Shown: one piece after another, positions 50,618 to 60,359 of the stretch
Position numbering within the stretch: position 1 is the first letter of the stretch
Layout of the letters: each line of letters begins with the position of its first letter
Assembly (NCBI RefSeq): GCF_044891285.1
Contig: NZ_JAUIYO010000001.1
Coordinates: forward strand, 496,001-560,000
Direction: 5' to 3'
Length of the DNA: 64,000 bases
DNA from: Pseudobacillus lumedeiriae
GTDB taxonomy: Bacteria; Bacillota; Bacilli; Bacillales; Domibacillaceae
Program-made: the position numbers and the translations under genes
The notes under the pieces: generated by a model
Database searches by the model: none
Seen by the model: the letters and a program-made list of their open reading frames with translations, nothing else
Told to the model about the DNA's origin: nothing

Positions 50618-51250
50618 CTAGATTTTTAATGTCCCTAAAATGATTAATAAAATACCAGGAATAAAAGCAACCCGTTGTATCCATAGAATGCCCGCAAATT
50701 TCCGGCCGCAGGCGAGACCGCTTGTGACAAATAGGAAGTTCATAACAGCAACTGCTGATGCGAGAAGCAGCGCCGGATAGCCAAGCATGGCCGCGCCAAT
50801 CCCTGCACCGAATGCATCAAGCGACAGCGCGCATCCAAGCAGCAGCGCCTCCAGCCCGGTAATCGTCCCCGACTGATCCAAGTCAGCAGCAGTCGGTCGT
50901 TTGAAAATATGAATAACTACACCTAACCGCTTCAACTCTAAATGGATGAGCGGCCTTTCTTCCGTCTGTCCGTGCTTTTGTCCTCCTCGGAAAAATTGCC
51001 ACAGTACCCACATCCCAAGAGAAATTAAAATCACACCGCCAAGCCGGCTCGCTGCTGCTCCGCTAAACCACCTGCTGAGCCAATGGCCCGCTCCCATCGC
51101 GGCGAGAAGTGCCGTTGCTGAACAAAGGGATAAAACAATAGAAGATTTGACTGGCAATTTCAGCTTCTTCAATCCGTAAGCAAGCCCCGCACTAAAACTG
51201 TCTAAACTAACCGCCGCTGCAAGCATAAACAATGAAAGATACCCATCCAT
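50618..51250 (-). CDS. ytaF: Sporulation membrane protein YtaF (MntP-like)
   Basis: About 210 residues, six membrane helices in two homologous halves, each with an Asp in a helix (AVSLDSFSAGLAYG and ALSLDAFGAGIGAA), as in the MntP manganese exporter family. B. subtilis YtaF is sporulation-linked. ATG 51250 follows GGGGAGGAG; the frame reaches 51313. Confidence 0.92.
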   Translation of the reverse strand: MDGYLSLFMLAAAVSLDSFSAGLAYGLKKLKLPVKSSIVLSLCSATALLAAMGAGHWLSRWFSGAAASRLGGVILISLGMWVLWQFFRGGQKHGQTEERPLIHLELKRLGVVIHIFKRPTAADLDQSGTITGLEALLLGCALSLDAFGAGIGAAMLGYPALLLASAVAVMNFLFVTSGLACGRKFAGILWIQRVAFIPGILLIILGTLKI

Positions 51251-51315
51251 TAAACAGCTCCTCCCCTGTCGAACGTTACTGTAGTATATGGAAGGATAGA
51301 TGGGAAGGTTCAATT

Positions 51316-52152
51316 TTACCTAGGCAGAAGCCTTTGACAGTTCGGGCAAATATGTGTGCCCCGGCCGGCTGTTTTCATTTTAATAATCGGTTCACCGCAT
51401 TTTTTGCAAGGTTCTCCTGTGCGGCCATATACGAAATGAGTTTCTTGAAACGTACCAGCTTGTCCCTGGCTGTTCACATATGAGCGAATCGTACTTCCAC
51501 CCTTTTCAACAGCTTCTTCTAACGTGGCGACAATTTCTTGATGAAGAATCACAATTTCTTCTTCCCTGAGTGAATTGGCTTTTCTCTCTGGATGAATTCG
51601 AGCACGAAAGAGTGTTTCATCTACATAAATGTTGCCAAGACCGACAAATACTTTTTGATCCAGCAGCACAGCTTTCATATTTCGTTCCGTTTTTTCTAGT
51701 TTACTCTTCACATAGTCAATGGAAAAATGATCTGAAAATGGCTCCGGACCGAGCTGTGAAAGAGGCAAAGAATCGTATTCCTGTCCTCTTTGAAATAAGT
51801 GCATCGTGCCGAACTTCCTCACATCGCGGTAACGCAGCTCGGAGTGATCGGTGAATTTGAATAACACATGCGTATGCGGTTCTTCCTCTTCTCCGCATTC
51901 ATGCAAACGGTATTTGCCCTCCATGCGTAAATGAGAAACGAGCGAGTAATGATCGAGCACAAAAATTAAAAACTTTCCTCTTCGCACGACATCACGAATA
52001 GTTTCTCCAACTAATGCATGAGCAAACTGTTCAGCTTGCTCCGGTTTTTTTATAATATTCGGCCAGCGGATCTCTACTCCTTGAATCGTTTTGCCGACGA
52101 CGAGCTGTTCAAGTGTACGCCGGACAGTTTCCACTTCTGGCATTTCAGGCAA
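51316..52152 (-). CDS. mutM: Formamidopyrimidine-DNA glycosylase
   Basis: 278 residues. The catalytic N-terminal PE (after Met: PEMPEVETVRRTL) and the C-terminal zinc finger (CKKCGEPI...CPNC) are intact. It removes oxidised purines such as 8-oxoguanine. Downstream of polA by 27 bases, a repair pair. Confidence 0.96.
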   Translation of the reverse strand: MPEMPEVETVRRTLEQLVVGKTIQGVEIRWPNIIKKPEQAEQFAHALVGETIRDVVRRGKFLIFVLDHYSLVSHLRMEGKYRLHECGEEEEPHTHVLFKFTDHSELRYRDVRKFGTMHLFQRGQEYDSLPLSQLGPEPFSDHFSIDYVKSKLEKTERNMKAVLLDQKVFVGLGNIYVDETLFRARIHPERKANSLREEEIVILHQEIVATLEEAVEKGGSTIRSYVNSQGQAGTFQETHFVYGRTGEPCKKCGEPIIKMKTAGRGTHICPNCQRLLPR

Positions 52153-52179
52153 GCGGATCTCTCCCTTCCGTCCTGTTTA

Positions 52180-54807
52180 TTATTTCGCATCGTACCATGT
52201 CGGTCCGTAAGAATAATCTACCTTTAATGGAACCTTCAACTTTACTGCCTGTTCCATGACCTCTGGAACGAGCCGTTTCATCGTTTCGATTTCTGATTTT
52301 GGCACTTCAAAAATTAATTCATCATGCACTTGCAGCAATAGCTTCGACTTAAGTTTTTCTTTTTCTAGCTTTTCAACTGCCGCAATCATTGCTTTTTTAA
52401 TAATATCGGCCGCACTGCCTTGAATCGGAGTATTCATCGCAGTCCGCTCTCCAAAGCCGCGCAAATTGAAATTACGGCTCGTAATTTCCGGAATATACCG
52501 GCGGCGCTGGAGCAAGGTTGTCACAAATCCTTTTTCTTTCGCCTCACGAACAACAGTATCCATATATTCTTTCACACCTGGATAAGATTGCAAATAGCGT
52601 TCAATAAAGGTCGCAGCTTCTTTTCTTGTGATTCCAAGACTTTGTGATAACCCATAGTCGCTGATACCATAGACAATTCCAAAGTTAACTGCTTTCGCCT
52701 GGCGTCTCATATTGCTGTCTACCTCATCTTGCTTTACATGAAACACATCAGCGGCTGTCGCTGTATGAATATCAAGGTCATGTAAAAATGCCTCAATTAA
52801 TTTTTCATCGTCCGCAATGTGGGCCAGTACCCGCAGTTCGATTTGCGAATAATCTGCCGCAAAAATAACAGAGTCATCATCTTCTGGAACAAATGCCTGT
52901 CGAATCTTTCTTCCTTCTTCAAGCCGGATCGGAATGTTTTGCAAATTAGGCTCTGCGGAACTTAATCTTCCCGTTTGCGTAAGTGCCTGATTAAAACGCG
53001 TATGAATTTTATGCGTCTCTGGATCGACTACTTTTAACAGTCCTTCAATATAAGTAGACTGCAGCTTGCCAATCTGGCGATAGTTTAAAATGTGTTCCAC
53101 AACTTCGTGAGATGGTGCCAGTTTTTCGAGTACGTCTGCCGATGTGGAGTAACCAGTTTTTGTTTTTTTAATAGGCGGCAGGCCAAGCTTGTCAAATAAA
53201 ATCGTACCTAGCTGCTTAGGTGAATTAATATTAAATTCTGTGCCGGCAAGCGCATAAATAGTCTGTTCAATATCAGCAAGCCTGCCCTTTAGCTCTTCTC
53301 CCATTTCCTTTAAACGATTAACATCCACTTGCACACCTTCCCATTCCATATCAGCAAGAATGAGTGCGAGCGGCAGTTCGAGCTCATAAAATAGTTCCAG
53401 CTGCTGATTTTCTTCCATTTCTTTTAGACAAATCGCTTTTAACTTTTCAATCACTGCTGCTTTTGACGCAATATGTTCTGCATATTGCTCTTGCTCTGGT
53501 AACTTCCTTTTTGCTCCTTTACCGTACACTACTTCATCCGGCTGCACAGAGGATACACCGTGCAGCTTAGCAACCGCAGCGAAATCTTCCGGCGATTCTG
53601 ATGGATTTAACAAATACGAAGCAAGCCAAATATCGAAATCAATCCCTTTCAGCTCAATTCCATAACGTCTTAATCCAATAACCGTGCGCTTCGCATCATA
53701 CACCGACTTTCTCTTCGTCTCGTCTTCTGCCCATTCTTTAAAGACGGCAGACTGAACAGCTGCTTCTGCTGGGATAAAATACGTTCCATTGCCTCCGCTT
53801 AGTGCAAAGCCCGCAATAGGAGCATGATGATAGTTTTCAGCAATCATCTCCAAATAAAAGGAAGAATCGTCAGTAAACAACTCTTCGTTCCATTCTGTCA
53901 CTAGTTCATAGCTTGTTTTTTCATGAATCGCTGCTTCTTCCACTGGATGATCTAGCTTTTCGAGCAGGGAATTAAAGCCGAGCTCTTTAAATAACTCGTA
54001 TATTTTTTCATTGTCCCTTTCTTTATATTCAAGACTGTCTACTGTAAAGTCGAGAGGCACTTCACGTAAAATCGCAGCAAGTTCCTTACTCATCTCAGCA
54101 AGATGGCGATGTTCCCGTAATTTCTCCTGCAGCTTCTTTCCGCTTACCTCATCGATTGATGAAAGCAGCTTTTCTACAGAATCAAATTGCTTCAATAGCT
54201 TGATAGCCGTTTTTTCTCCAACACCCGGCACGCCTGGAATGTTATCCGAAGAGTCCCCCATTAGTCCTTTCATATCAATAATCTGTGCTGGTGTCAGACC
54301 GTACTTCTCGTCAATATGAGCAGGTGTATATTCCTCAATATCGGTAATGCCTTTTTTCGTAATACAAACAGTCGTTGCATCGGATGCCAGCTGGGTTAAA
54401 TCTTTATCCCCGGAATAAATCTTGACTTCAAATCCATGTTCCTCTGCTTGCTGTGACAGCGTGCCGATAATATCGTCCGCTTCATAGTTTTCCAATTCAT
54501 ATTGAGCAATGCCATAAGCTTTCAACAATTCACGGATATAAGGAAATTGTTCGGACAATTCAGGAGGTGTTTTTTGCCTTCCTCCTTTATACTCACCGTA
54601 TGTTTTATGCCTAAAAGTCGTTTTGCCGGCATCGAATGCAACGAGAAGATGAGTCGGCTTCTCTTCTTCTAATACTTTTAAAAGCATCATCGTAAAACCA
54701 TACACCGCATTCGTATGTACACCTTTGTTATTGTTCAGTAAAGGGAGTGCGAAAAAGGCCCGATATGCGACACTGTTGCCGTCAATTAATACGATTTTTT
54801 TATTCAA
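52180..54807 (-). CDS. polA: DNA polymerase I
   Basis: About 875 residues: 5'-3' exonuclease (FDAGKTTFRH, DLTQLASDATTVCITKKG, GDSSDNIPGVPGVGEKTA), a 3'-5' exonuclease-like domain without the usual acidic catalytic residues as in other Bacillus Pol I, and the polymerase (DYSQIELRVLAH, RRQAKAVNFGIVYG, LLQVHDELIFEVP). TTG 54807 lies 9 bases after GGAGG; the ATG at 54816 is too close to that site. It overlaps the phoR stop by 8 bases. Confidence 0.96.
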   Translation of the reverse strand: MNKKIVLIDGNSVAYRAFFALPLLNNNKGVHTNAVYGFTMMLLKVLEEEKPTHLLVAFDAGKTTFRHKTYGEYKGGRQKTPPELSEQFPYIRELLKAYGIAQYELENYEADDIIGTLSQQAEEHGFEVKIYSGDKDLTQLASDATTVCITKKGITDIEEYTPAHIDEKYGLTPAQIIDMKGLMGDSSDNIPGVPGVGEKTAIKLLKQFDSVEKLLSSIDEVSGKKLQEKLREHRHLAEMSKELAAILREVPLDFTVDSLEYKERDNEKIYELFKELGFNSLLEKLDHPVEEAAIHEKTSYELVTEWNEELFTDDSSFYLEMIAENYHHAPIAGFALSGGNGTYFIPAEAAVQSAVFKEWAEDETKRKSVYDAKRTVIGLRRYGIELKGIDFDIWLASYLLNPSESPEDFAAVAKLHGVSSVQPDEVVYGKGAKRKLPEQEQYAEHIASKAAVIEKLKAICLKEMEENQQLELFYELELPLALILADMEWEGVQVDVNRLKEMGEELKGRLADIEQTIYALAGTEFNINSPKQLGTILFDKLGLPPIKKTKTGYSTSADVLEKLAPSHEVVEHILNYRQIGKLQSTYIEGLLKVVDPETHKIHTRFNQALTQTGRLSSAEPNLQNIPIRLEEGRKIRQAFVPEDDDSVIFAADYSQIELRVLAHIADDEKLIEAFLHDLDIHTATAADVFHVKQDEVDSNMRRQAKAVNFGIVYGISDYGLSQSLGITRKEAATFIERYLQSYPGVKEYMDTVVREAKEKGFVTTLLQRRRYIPEITSRNFNLRGFGERTAMNTPIQGSAADIIKKAMIAAVEKLEKEKLKSKLLLQVHDELIFEVPKSEIETMKRLVPEVMEQAVKLKVPLKVDYSYGPTWYDAK

Positions 54808-56578
54808 AACGATCATCCTCCAAGCTCTTTTTTAAACATACAGTGAACGTGGTGCCTTCATTCACTTTACTTTTCACGAAAATATCTCCTTCATGTGCTT
54901 CGATAATATGCTTCACAATAGCCAAGCCAAGTCCGGTTCCACCAGAGTTGCGGCTTCTCGCTTTATCCACACGGTAAAAACGTTCAAAAATACGCGATAA
55001 TTCACTGCTGGCAATACCAATGCCGTTATCTGCAACTTCCACGACGACCCGATCGTTCTGTTCAAAGGCGTGCACTTCTATATGACCGCCTTCTTGCGTA
55101 TACAAAATAGCATTCGTCATTAAATTAAAAAACACTTGTTTTAAACGCTCGATATCTCCATCTACCCATAATTCATTTTTAAGTTGAAGCGTAAAGTGAA
55201 TATTTTTATTGTCCAGCCTATTTTGAAGTGTAGGTACGATGTCTTCAATGATTTCATCAACAGCTAGACGAGTAACATTTAAAACCGTTCCCTTTTGCTC
55301 AATTTTTGACAGTTCCAATAGATCCATGACGAGCGTCTGCATCCGCTCGCTTTCTTTTAAAATAATATTTAAAAACATCGTCAGCGCTTCTTTATCTTCA
55401 AGAGCGCCGTCCAATAATGTTTCAGTAAAGCCTTTAATGGAGGTAATGGGGGTTTTCAATTCATGCGAAACATTTGCGACAAAATCTTTTCGTATTTGCT
55501 CCAGTTTCTTTAAATTCGTAATATCATGAAAAACAATTAAAATCCCTTTCCACTCATCATTTGTCCCAATAATCGGCGCACCAGACACTTCAAAATGCCT
55601 TCGTTCGATCCGCAGCGGCAACAACATCTGTCTGCGTACATTTTGTTCCGTCATAAAGACTTCCTCAATAATTCCAATTACTTCTGAATGCTGAACGGCT
55701 TCATGGTACCTTCTTTTAATCAATTGTTGATCATCTAGATGGAAAAACTCTTTAAATGATTTATTCACCATAATAATGAAACCGCGGGCATCAATGAGTA
55801 AAAGCCCGCTCTCTATGTTTTCAATTAACGTAGACAGCCGATTTTGATGCATTTCCTGTGCCTGCATCATTTCCTGTAAATTGCGGGCGAGAATATTAAT
55901 CGATGTATTCAGCATACCTACCTCATCCGAGGGCGTCTCATACGTTCTCGCTCGGTAATTCCCTTTTGCCAGCTCTATCGCTACTTTTGTCGCCGACTCA
56001 ATCGGCTTTGTATAGCGGTTCGTAATTTTTGTTCCGAATAGTGTAAGCAGTATTAGCGAAAAACCAAGAGAAAATAGTAAAATGAGCCAAATTTTCCGGT
56101 AAATGTAGTCAAGATCCTTTACCTTCGTGTTTAATACGAGGATTCCGTCTATCTGGCCGTCTTTACCTTTCACTATCCGCCAGTGGTAGTGTTCGCCAAA
56201 CTTGTTAGCAAGCGCTTCTTGATAAGCAGCAGAATGAGTAGCACTAGCCAGTTGTTTAACAATTTCTTGATGTTCGGAAATCGTTGAATGGTTCACAGCA
56301 CCACTGTCGAAAAGTAATGTACCCGACTGATCTGCAAGGGAAATTCGAACTTGCAGCTGTTTGCTCCATTCTGTTGCAAGTTCTGTATTAAAAGCATGAA
56401 TTCCACCTGCCCGGCTGACTTGTCCCGCTAACATCTCTGCTTCTTTATCTAAACGCTCATTAAATGTGGATAAATAATAACCTTTAAACATTTGTCCAAG
56501 CATGATTCCTAGAGCAGCTAGAACGAGTACAAGCAACGAAATGAGAGCAAGCACCAGCCGAGTGCGAAACTTAATCAT
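54800..56578 (-). CDS. phoR: Phosphate-sensing histidine kinase PhoR
   Basis: 592 residues: N-terminal membrane helix, extracellular sensor (~30-150), second helix (LILLFSLGFSLILLTLFG), HAMP, PAS, HisKA with FVANVSHELKTPITSIKGF and HATPase (NGIGIASSELSRIF, GGTGLGLAIVKHI). It phosphorylates PhoP under phosphate starvation. It overlaps phoP by 4 bases. Confidence 0.95.
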   Translation of the reverse strand: MIKFRTRLVLALISLLVLVLAALGIMLGQMFKGYYLSTFNERLDKEAEMLAGQVSRAGGIHAFNTELATEWSKQLQVRISLADQSGTLLFDSGAVNHSTISEHQEIVKQLASATHSAAYQEALANKFGEHYHWRIVKGKDGQIDGILVLNTKVKDLDYIYRKIWLILLFSLGFSLILLTLFGTKITNRYTKPIESATKVAIELAKGNYRARTYETPSDEVGMLNTSINILARNLQEMMQAQEMHQNRLSTLIENIESGLLLIDARGFIIMVNKSFKEFFHLDDQQLIKRRYHEAVQHSEVIGIIEEVFMTEQNVRRQMLLPLRIERRHFEVSGAPIIGTNDEWKGILIVFHDITNLKKLEQIRKDFVANVSHELKTPITSIKGFTETLLDGALEDKEALTMFLNIILKESERMQTLVMDLLELSKIEQKGTVLNVTRLAVDEIIEDIVPTLQNRLDNKNIHFTLQLKNELWVDGDIERLKQVFFNLMTNAILYTQEGGHIEVHAFEQNDRVVVEVADNGIGIASSELSRIFERFYRVDKARSRNSGGTGLGLAIVKHIIEAHEGDIFVKSKVNEGTTFTVCLKKSLEDDRFE

Positions 56579-57288
56579 GAAGACTTCGGCTCCTCTAATT
56601 TATAACCTAATCCCCGGATGGTTTTTATGTATTCCGGCTTTCTTGTATTTTGTTCAATTTTTTCTCGTAAATGGCTAATATGTACATCTACGATCCGTGT
56701 ATCACCAGCAAAATCGTACTTCCAAACAGCACTAAGCAGTTGATCACGCGTCAATACCCGCCCTTTGTTTTCCATTAAATAAAGCAGCAGTTCAAATTCC
56801 TTGGGTGTAAGTTCTAGTAATTTCTCTCGATAATATACTTCATATTTTTCTGGAAAAATGTGAATGTCCGAAACCTTGAAACCTTCTTCCTGTCTATTGG
56901 TTTCCTCGGGTTTCGGCATGTGCTGCAGGCGGCGCAAGATCGCTTTGACCCGCGCAAGCAGCTCTCTTGGACTAAATGGTTTTGTCATATAGTCATCCGC
57001 CCCAAGCTCAAGACCAAGTACTTTATCGAATTCCTCATCTTTTGCTGTCAGCATTAAAATCGGTATAGACACTTTTTGCTGCCGCAGTTCTTTACATACC
57101 TCCATTCCATCCAATCCTGGAAGCATCCAATCTAGGACAAGTAAATCCGGACGTTCTCCGAGGGCTTTTTTTAACGCCTCTTCCCCATCAAATGCCGTGA
57201 TGACTTCATATCCTGCCTGTTCTAAGTTATATTTAATTAAGGTTACAATGGATGATTCATCGTCCACAACTAGTATCTTTTTGTTCAT
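56575..57288 (-). CDS. phoP: Phosphate response regulator PhoP
   Basis: About 237 residues: OmpR-type, receiver (KILVVDDESSIVTLIKYN, acceptor Asp in LLVLDWMLPGLDG) and winged-helix DNA-binding domain (LTPKEFELLLYLMENKGRVL). ATG 57288 follows AGGGGAGGA; the frame extends to 57438. A TATAAT at 57326-57331 is a likely -10 box. mdh would lie just upstream in B. subtilis but is absent. Confidence 0.95.
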   Translation of the reverse strand: MNKKILVVDDESSIVTLIKYNLEQAGYEVITAFDGEEALKKALGERPDLLVLDWMLPGLDGMEVCKELRQQKVSIPILMLTAKDEEFDKVLGLELGADDYMTKPFSPRELLARVKAILRRLQHMPKPEETNRQEEGFKVSDIHIFPEKYEVYYREKLLELTPKEFELLLYLMENKGRVLTRDQLLSAVWKYDFAGDTRIVDVHISHLREKIEQNTRKPEYIKTIRGLGYKLEEPKSS

Positions 57289-57358
57289 TTCGTCCTCCCC
57301 TAAGAAATGATTACTACTCCCTTCGATTATAGCGCAATCATACCTAAAATAAAAAAGA

Positions 57359-57479
57359 AGAAGCTGACTCATCAAAGTGTCAGCCCTTACAACATCAATA
57401 TACTGTATACTAAAAAGATTCAAGTCCATTAGATACAATAATTGTGCGTAGGGTCAGATCCTTTAGAGTCGACCTCTTC
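57359..57479. repeat. Short inverted-repeat element, copy C
   Basis: About 120 bases, left end AGAAGCTGACTCATCAAAGT then GTCAG, nearly identical to copy A; middle ATATACTGTATACT as in copy B; right end GGGTCAGATCC...GACCTCTTC. It sits where mdh is found in related genomes, between icd and phoP. Confidence 0.65.
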
Positions 57480-57510
57480 TTTCATTACTTTAATGTAGTG
57501 ATGCTGTTCA

Positions 57511-58779
57511 TTAAAGGTTTTTAATTAATTCATCAGCAAACTCAGAAGTTTTTACTTCTGTTGCACCTTCCATCAAACGAGCAAAGTCATAAGTTACTAC
57601 TTTTGATGCAATTGTTTTCTCAACAGAATTGGTAATCATTTTCGCCGCTTCATTCCATCCTAAATGTTCAAGCATAAGCACGCCTGAAAGTAGAACAGAA
57701 GAAGGGTTGACTTTGTCAAGTCCTGCATATTTAGGAGCTGTGCCATGTGTTGCTTCAAAAATAGCATGTCCTGTTTCATAGTTAATATTTGCTCCTGGAG
57801 CAATACCGATTCCGCCGACTTGTGCAGCAAGAGCATCAGAAATGTAGTCCCCATTCAAATTCATCGTCGCTACTACATCAAACTCTTTTGGACGAGTTAG
57901 AATTTGTTGAAGGAAGATGTCAGCAATAGCATCTTTAATGATGATTTTGCCAGCAGCTTCTGCATCAGATTGTGCTTTGTTTGCTGCTTCTGCGCCTTGA
58001 TCTTCTTTGATTTTGTCATATTGCGCCCAAGTGAATACTTTATCGCCGAATTCTTTTTCAGCTAATTCGTATCCCCAGTTTTTAAAGGCGCCTTCTGTAA
58101 ACTTCATAATGTTACCCTTATGTACTAAAGTAACCGATTTGCGTCCTTCTTTAATCGCGTAGTTAATAGCAGAGCGTACAAGGCGCGTTGTTCCTTCTTT
58201 AGAAACAGGTTTGATACCAATTCCTGATGTTTCCGGGAAACGGATTTTATTCACACCCATTTCATTTTTCAGGAAGTTGATTAATTTCTTTACTTCATCT
58301 GAGCCTTCTTTGTATTCAATACCAGCATAGATATCTTCTGTGTTTTCACGGAAAATAACCATATCTGTATCTTCAGGACGCTTAATAGGAGAAGGTACTC
58401 CATCAAAATAGCGTACTGGACGAAGGCAGACGAATAAATCTAATTCTTGGCGAAGAGCGACGTTTAAAGAACGGAAACCGCCGCCGATTGGTGTTGTTAG
58501 CGGACCTTTAATCGCGATTAAATATTCACGGATTTGTTCTAATGTTTCTTCTGGAAGCCATTCACCTGTTTTGTTAAATGCTTTTTCTCCAGCGTATACT
58601 TCTTTCCATTCGATTTTCTTTTCGCCATTGTATGCTTTCTCAACAGCTGCATCCATTACACGGGAAGCTGCTGCCCAGATATCTGGACCAATTCCGTCTC
58701 CCTCAATGAATGGGATCACCGGATGATTTGGTACGTTTAAAACTCCATTTGATACAGTAATTTTTTCAGCTTGTGTCAT
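57511..58779 (-). CDS. icd: Isocitrate dehydrogenase (NADP)
   Basis: About 422 residues: IPFIEGDGIGPDIW, the substrate loop IGGGFRSLNVALRQ with its regulatory Ser, ENTEDIYAGIEYKEGS, and LNGDYISDALAAQVGG. Oxidises isocitrate to 2-oxoglutarate. ATG 58779 has TGGAGGT upstream. Downstream of citZ as in B. subtilis but separated by a mobile-type element. Confidence 0.97.
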   Translation of the reverse strand: MTQAEKITVSNGVLNVPNHPVIPFIEGDGIGPDIWAAASRVMDAAVEKAYNGEKKIEWKEVYAGEKAFNKTGEWLPEETLEQIREYLIAIKGPLTTPIGGGFRSLNVALRQELDLFVCLRPVRYFDGVPSPIKRPEDTDMVIFRENTEDIYAGIEYKEGSDEVKKLINFLKNEMGVNKIRFPETSGIGIKPVSKEGTTRLVRSAINYAIKEGRKSVTLVHKGNIMKFTEGAFKNWGYELAEKEFGDKVFTWAQYDKIKEDQGAEAANKAQSDAEAAGKIIIKDAIADIFLQQILTRPKEFDVVATMNLNGDYISDALAAQVGGIGIAPGANINYETGHAIFEATHGTAPKYAGLDKVNPSSVLLSGVLMLEHLGWNEAAKMITNSVEKTIASKVVTYDFARLMEGATEVKTSEFADELIKNL

Positions 58780-58804
58780 CGAGAATACCTCCAATTCCAT
58801 AATC

Positions 58805-59023
58805 AAAGGTTAGAGGCCTATGCCATCTAACCTTTTAGGCTGTTGACAATCGATTGCTTTCTTCACTATTCTCCTGTCTGCGCTGCTTGCGGCTCCTTTG
58901 GCTGCCCTATCCCTCATCCAGGCTTCGTGCCTCGAAAGACGATCGTTTTCGATCAGCCTAAAAGTGTCTACATACACTTTATCTACAATCTGAAAGGTTA
59001 GAGGCATGTGCCATCTAACCTTT
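58805..59023. mobile_element. 219-base palindromic-ended element between citZ and icd (MITE-like)
   Basis: Two nearly identical hairpins, AAAGGTTAGAGGC..ATGCC.TCTAACCTTT, lie at 58805-58835 and 58993-59023, and next to them TTTTAGGCTG and a diverged inverse form, giving terminal inverted repeats of ~38 bases. The inside is GC-richer and can be read on the minus strand as RLIENDRLSRHEAWMRDRAA, a translation common to such Bacillus repeats. No transposase. Confidence 0.7.
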
Positions 59024-59049
59024 AATATATTACACCAATTTTTTGTGTT

Positions 59050-59103
59050 TTTGTAAATTTTTTTGCTTTTAAAAACTTTGTAAACTTTTTTGCTTTTAAA
59101 AAC
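59050..59103. repeat. 27-base tandem duplication after citZ
   Basis: Two adjacent copies of a 27-mer (TTTGTAAA..TTTTTTGCTTTT.. AAAAC), 59050-59076 and 59077-59103, differing at one position. Confidence 0.85.
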
Positions 59104-59110
59104 ATTAAAT

Positions 59111-60229
59111 TTATTTACGTTCCTCAATCGGCACGTATTCTTGCATACCAGGACCTGTATACTCTGCACGTGGACGGATTAAGCGGTTGTTTGCATACTG
59201 CTCAAGAATGTGTGCGAGCCAGCCCGAAACGCGGCTTACCGCAAAGATCGGCGTGAACAGATCATGTTCAATGCCAAGGCTATGGTAGACAGATGCTGAA
59301 TAGAAATCCACGTTCGGCGGAAGCGGCTTCTGAGCTGTTACGAGCTCTTCAATTTGTATAGACATCTCATACCATTGCGGTTCTCCAGTTAATTCTGTCA
59401 ATTTTTTCGACATTTCTTTCAAGTGTTTCGCACGCGGATCACCTTGACGATACACGCGATGGCCAAAGCCCATAATTTTTTCTTTGTTATTTAACTTGCT
59501 TAAAATATACGGCTCAACATTGTCAACAGAGCCGATCTCTGACAACATTTTCATGACTTGCTCGTTTGCTCCGCCATGAAGAGGGCCTTTTAATGCGCCA
59601 AGCGCTGCCGTAACACCAGAATAAACATCCGACAAAGTAGCAACACATACACGAGCCGTAAATGTAGAAGCGTTTAACTCATGGTCCGCATGTAAAACGA
59701 GCGCTTTATCAAATGCTTCGATTTCCACAGGCTCTGGCTCTTTCCCAGAGAGCGTGTACAAAAAGTTTGCCGCTAAGCCAAAATCTTTACGTGGTGCTAT
59801 TGGCTCTTGGCCTTTACGAATACGCGCAAACGCTGTCACAAGTGCAGGGATTTTTGCTTGCAGACGAATCGCTTTGCGATAATTCGCTTCTTCATCCATT
59901 ACATCTGCTTCTTCATCGTATAAACCGATTAATGATACGGCTGTACGAAGAGCGGCCATTGGATGAACCTTGTCAATTGGATATAGTTTGAAATGATTGA
60001 GTACTTCTTGAGGAAGGTCATAATTGTCTGCCAGCTGCTGCTTTAACTCGTCCAACTCTGCCTGTGTAGGGAGTTTCCGATGCCAAAGCAGATAAATTAC
60101 TTCTTCGAAGCTTGCGTTTTTAGCTAGATCATCGATGTTATAACCTGCGTATGTAAGGGTATCATCAATAATAGAACTTACTGAAGATGTTGTTGCAACT
60201 ACTCCTTCTAATCCACGAGTGGTCGTCAT
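59111..60229 (-). CDS. citZ: Citrate synthase
   Basis: About 372 residues. Catalytic residues are visible in LKGPLHGGANEQV, FGHRVYRQGDPRAK and PNVDFYSASVYHSLG. First committed step of the TCA cycle. ATG 60229 has AAGGAGAGAGG upstream; the frame reaches 60370. Confidence 0.97.
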   Translation of the reverse strand: MTTTRGLEGVVATTSSVSSIIDDTLTYAGYNIDDLAKNASFEEVIYLLWHRKLPTQAELDELKQQLADNYDLPQEVLNHFKLYPIDKVHPMAALRTAVSLIGLYDEEADVMDEEANYRKAIRLQAKIPALVTAFARIRKGQEPIAPRKDFGLAANFLYTLSGKEPEPVEIEAFDKALVLHADHELNASTFTARVCVATLSDVYSGVTAALGALKGPLHGGANEQVMKMLSEIGSVDNVEPYILSKLNNKEKIMGFGHRVYRQGDPRAKHLKEMSKKLTELTGEPQWYEMSIQIEELVTAQKPLPPNVDFYSASVYHSLGIEHDLFTPIFAVSRVSGWLAHILEQYANNRLIRPRAEYTGPGMQEYVPIEERK

Positions 60230-60359
60230 AATTTCCTCTCTCCTTCGACTGTTAGTTTCCCCCATTGCCTTTTTTAAAACCATACTTATTGCTGAGCGTT
60301 TGCTCAGCAGAAGCCCGCATAAAATGCGAATGTATAAAAAGATTGCGCTTTCATCTGCT

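Noticed and set aside
58810..59169. 119-codon minus-strand open frame between citZ and icd
   Set aside because: It is made from the palindromic element plus the AT-rich tandem repeat and has no RBS; best seen as part of the repeat.
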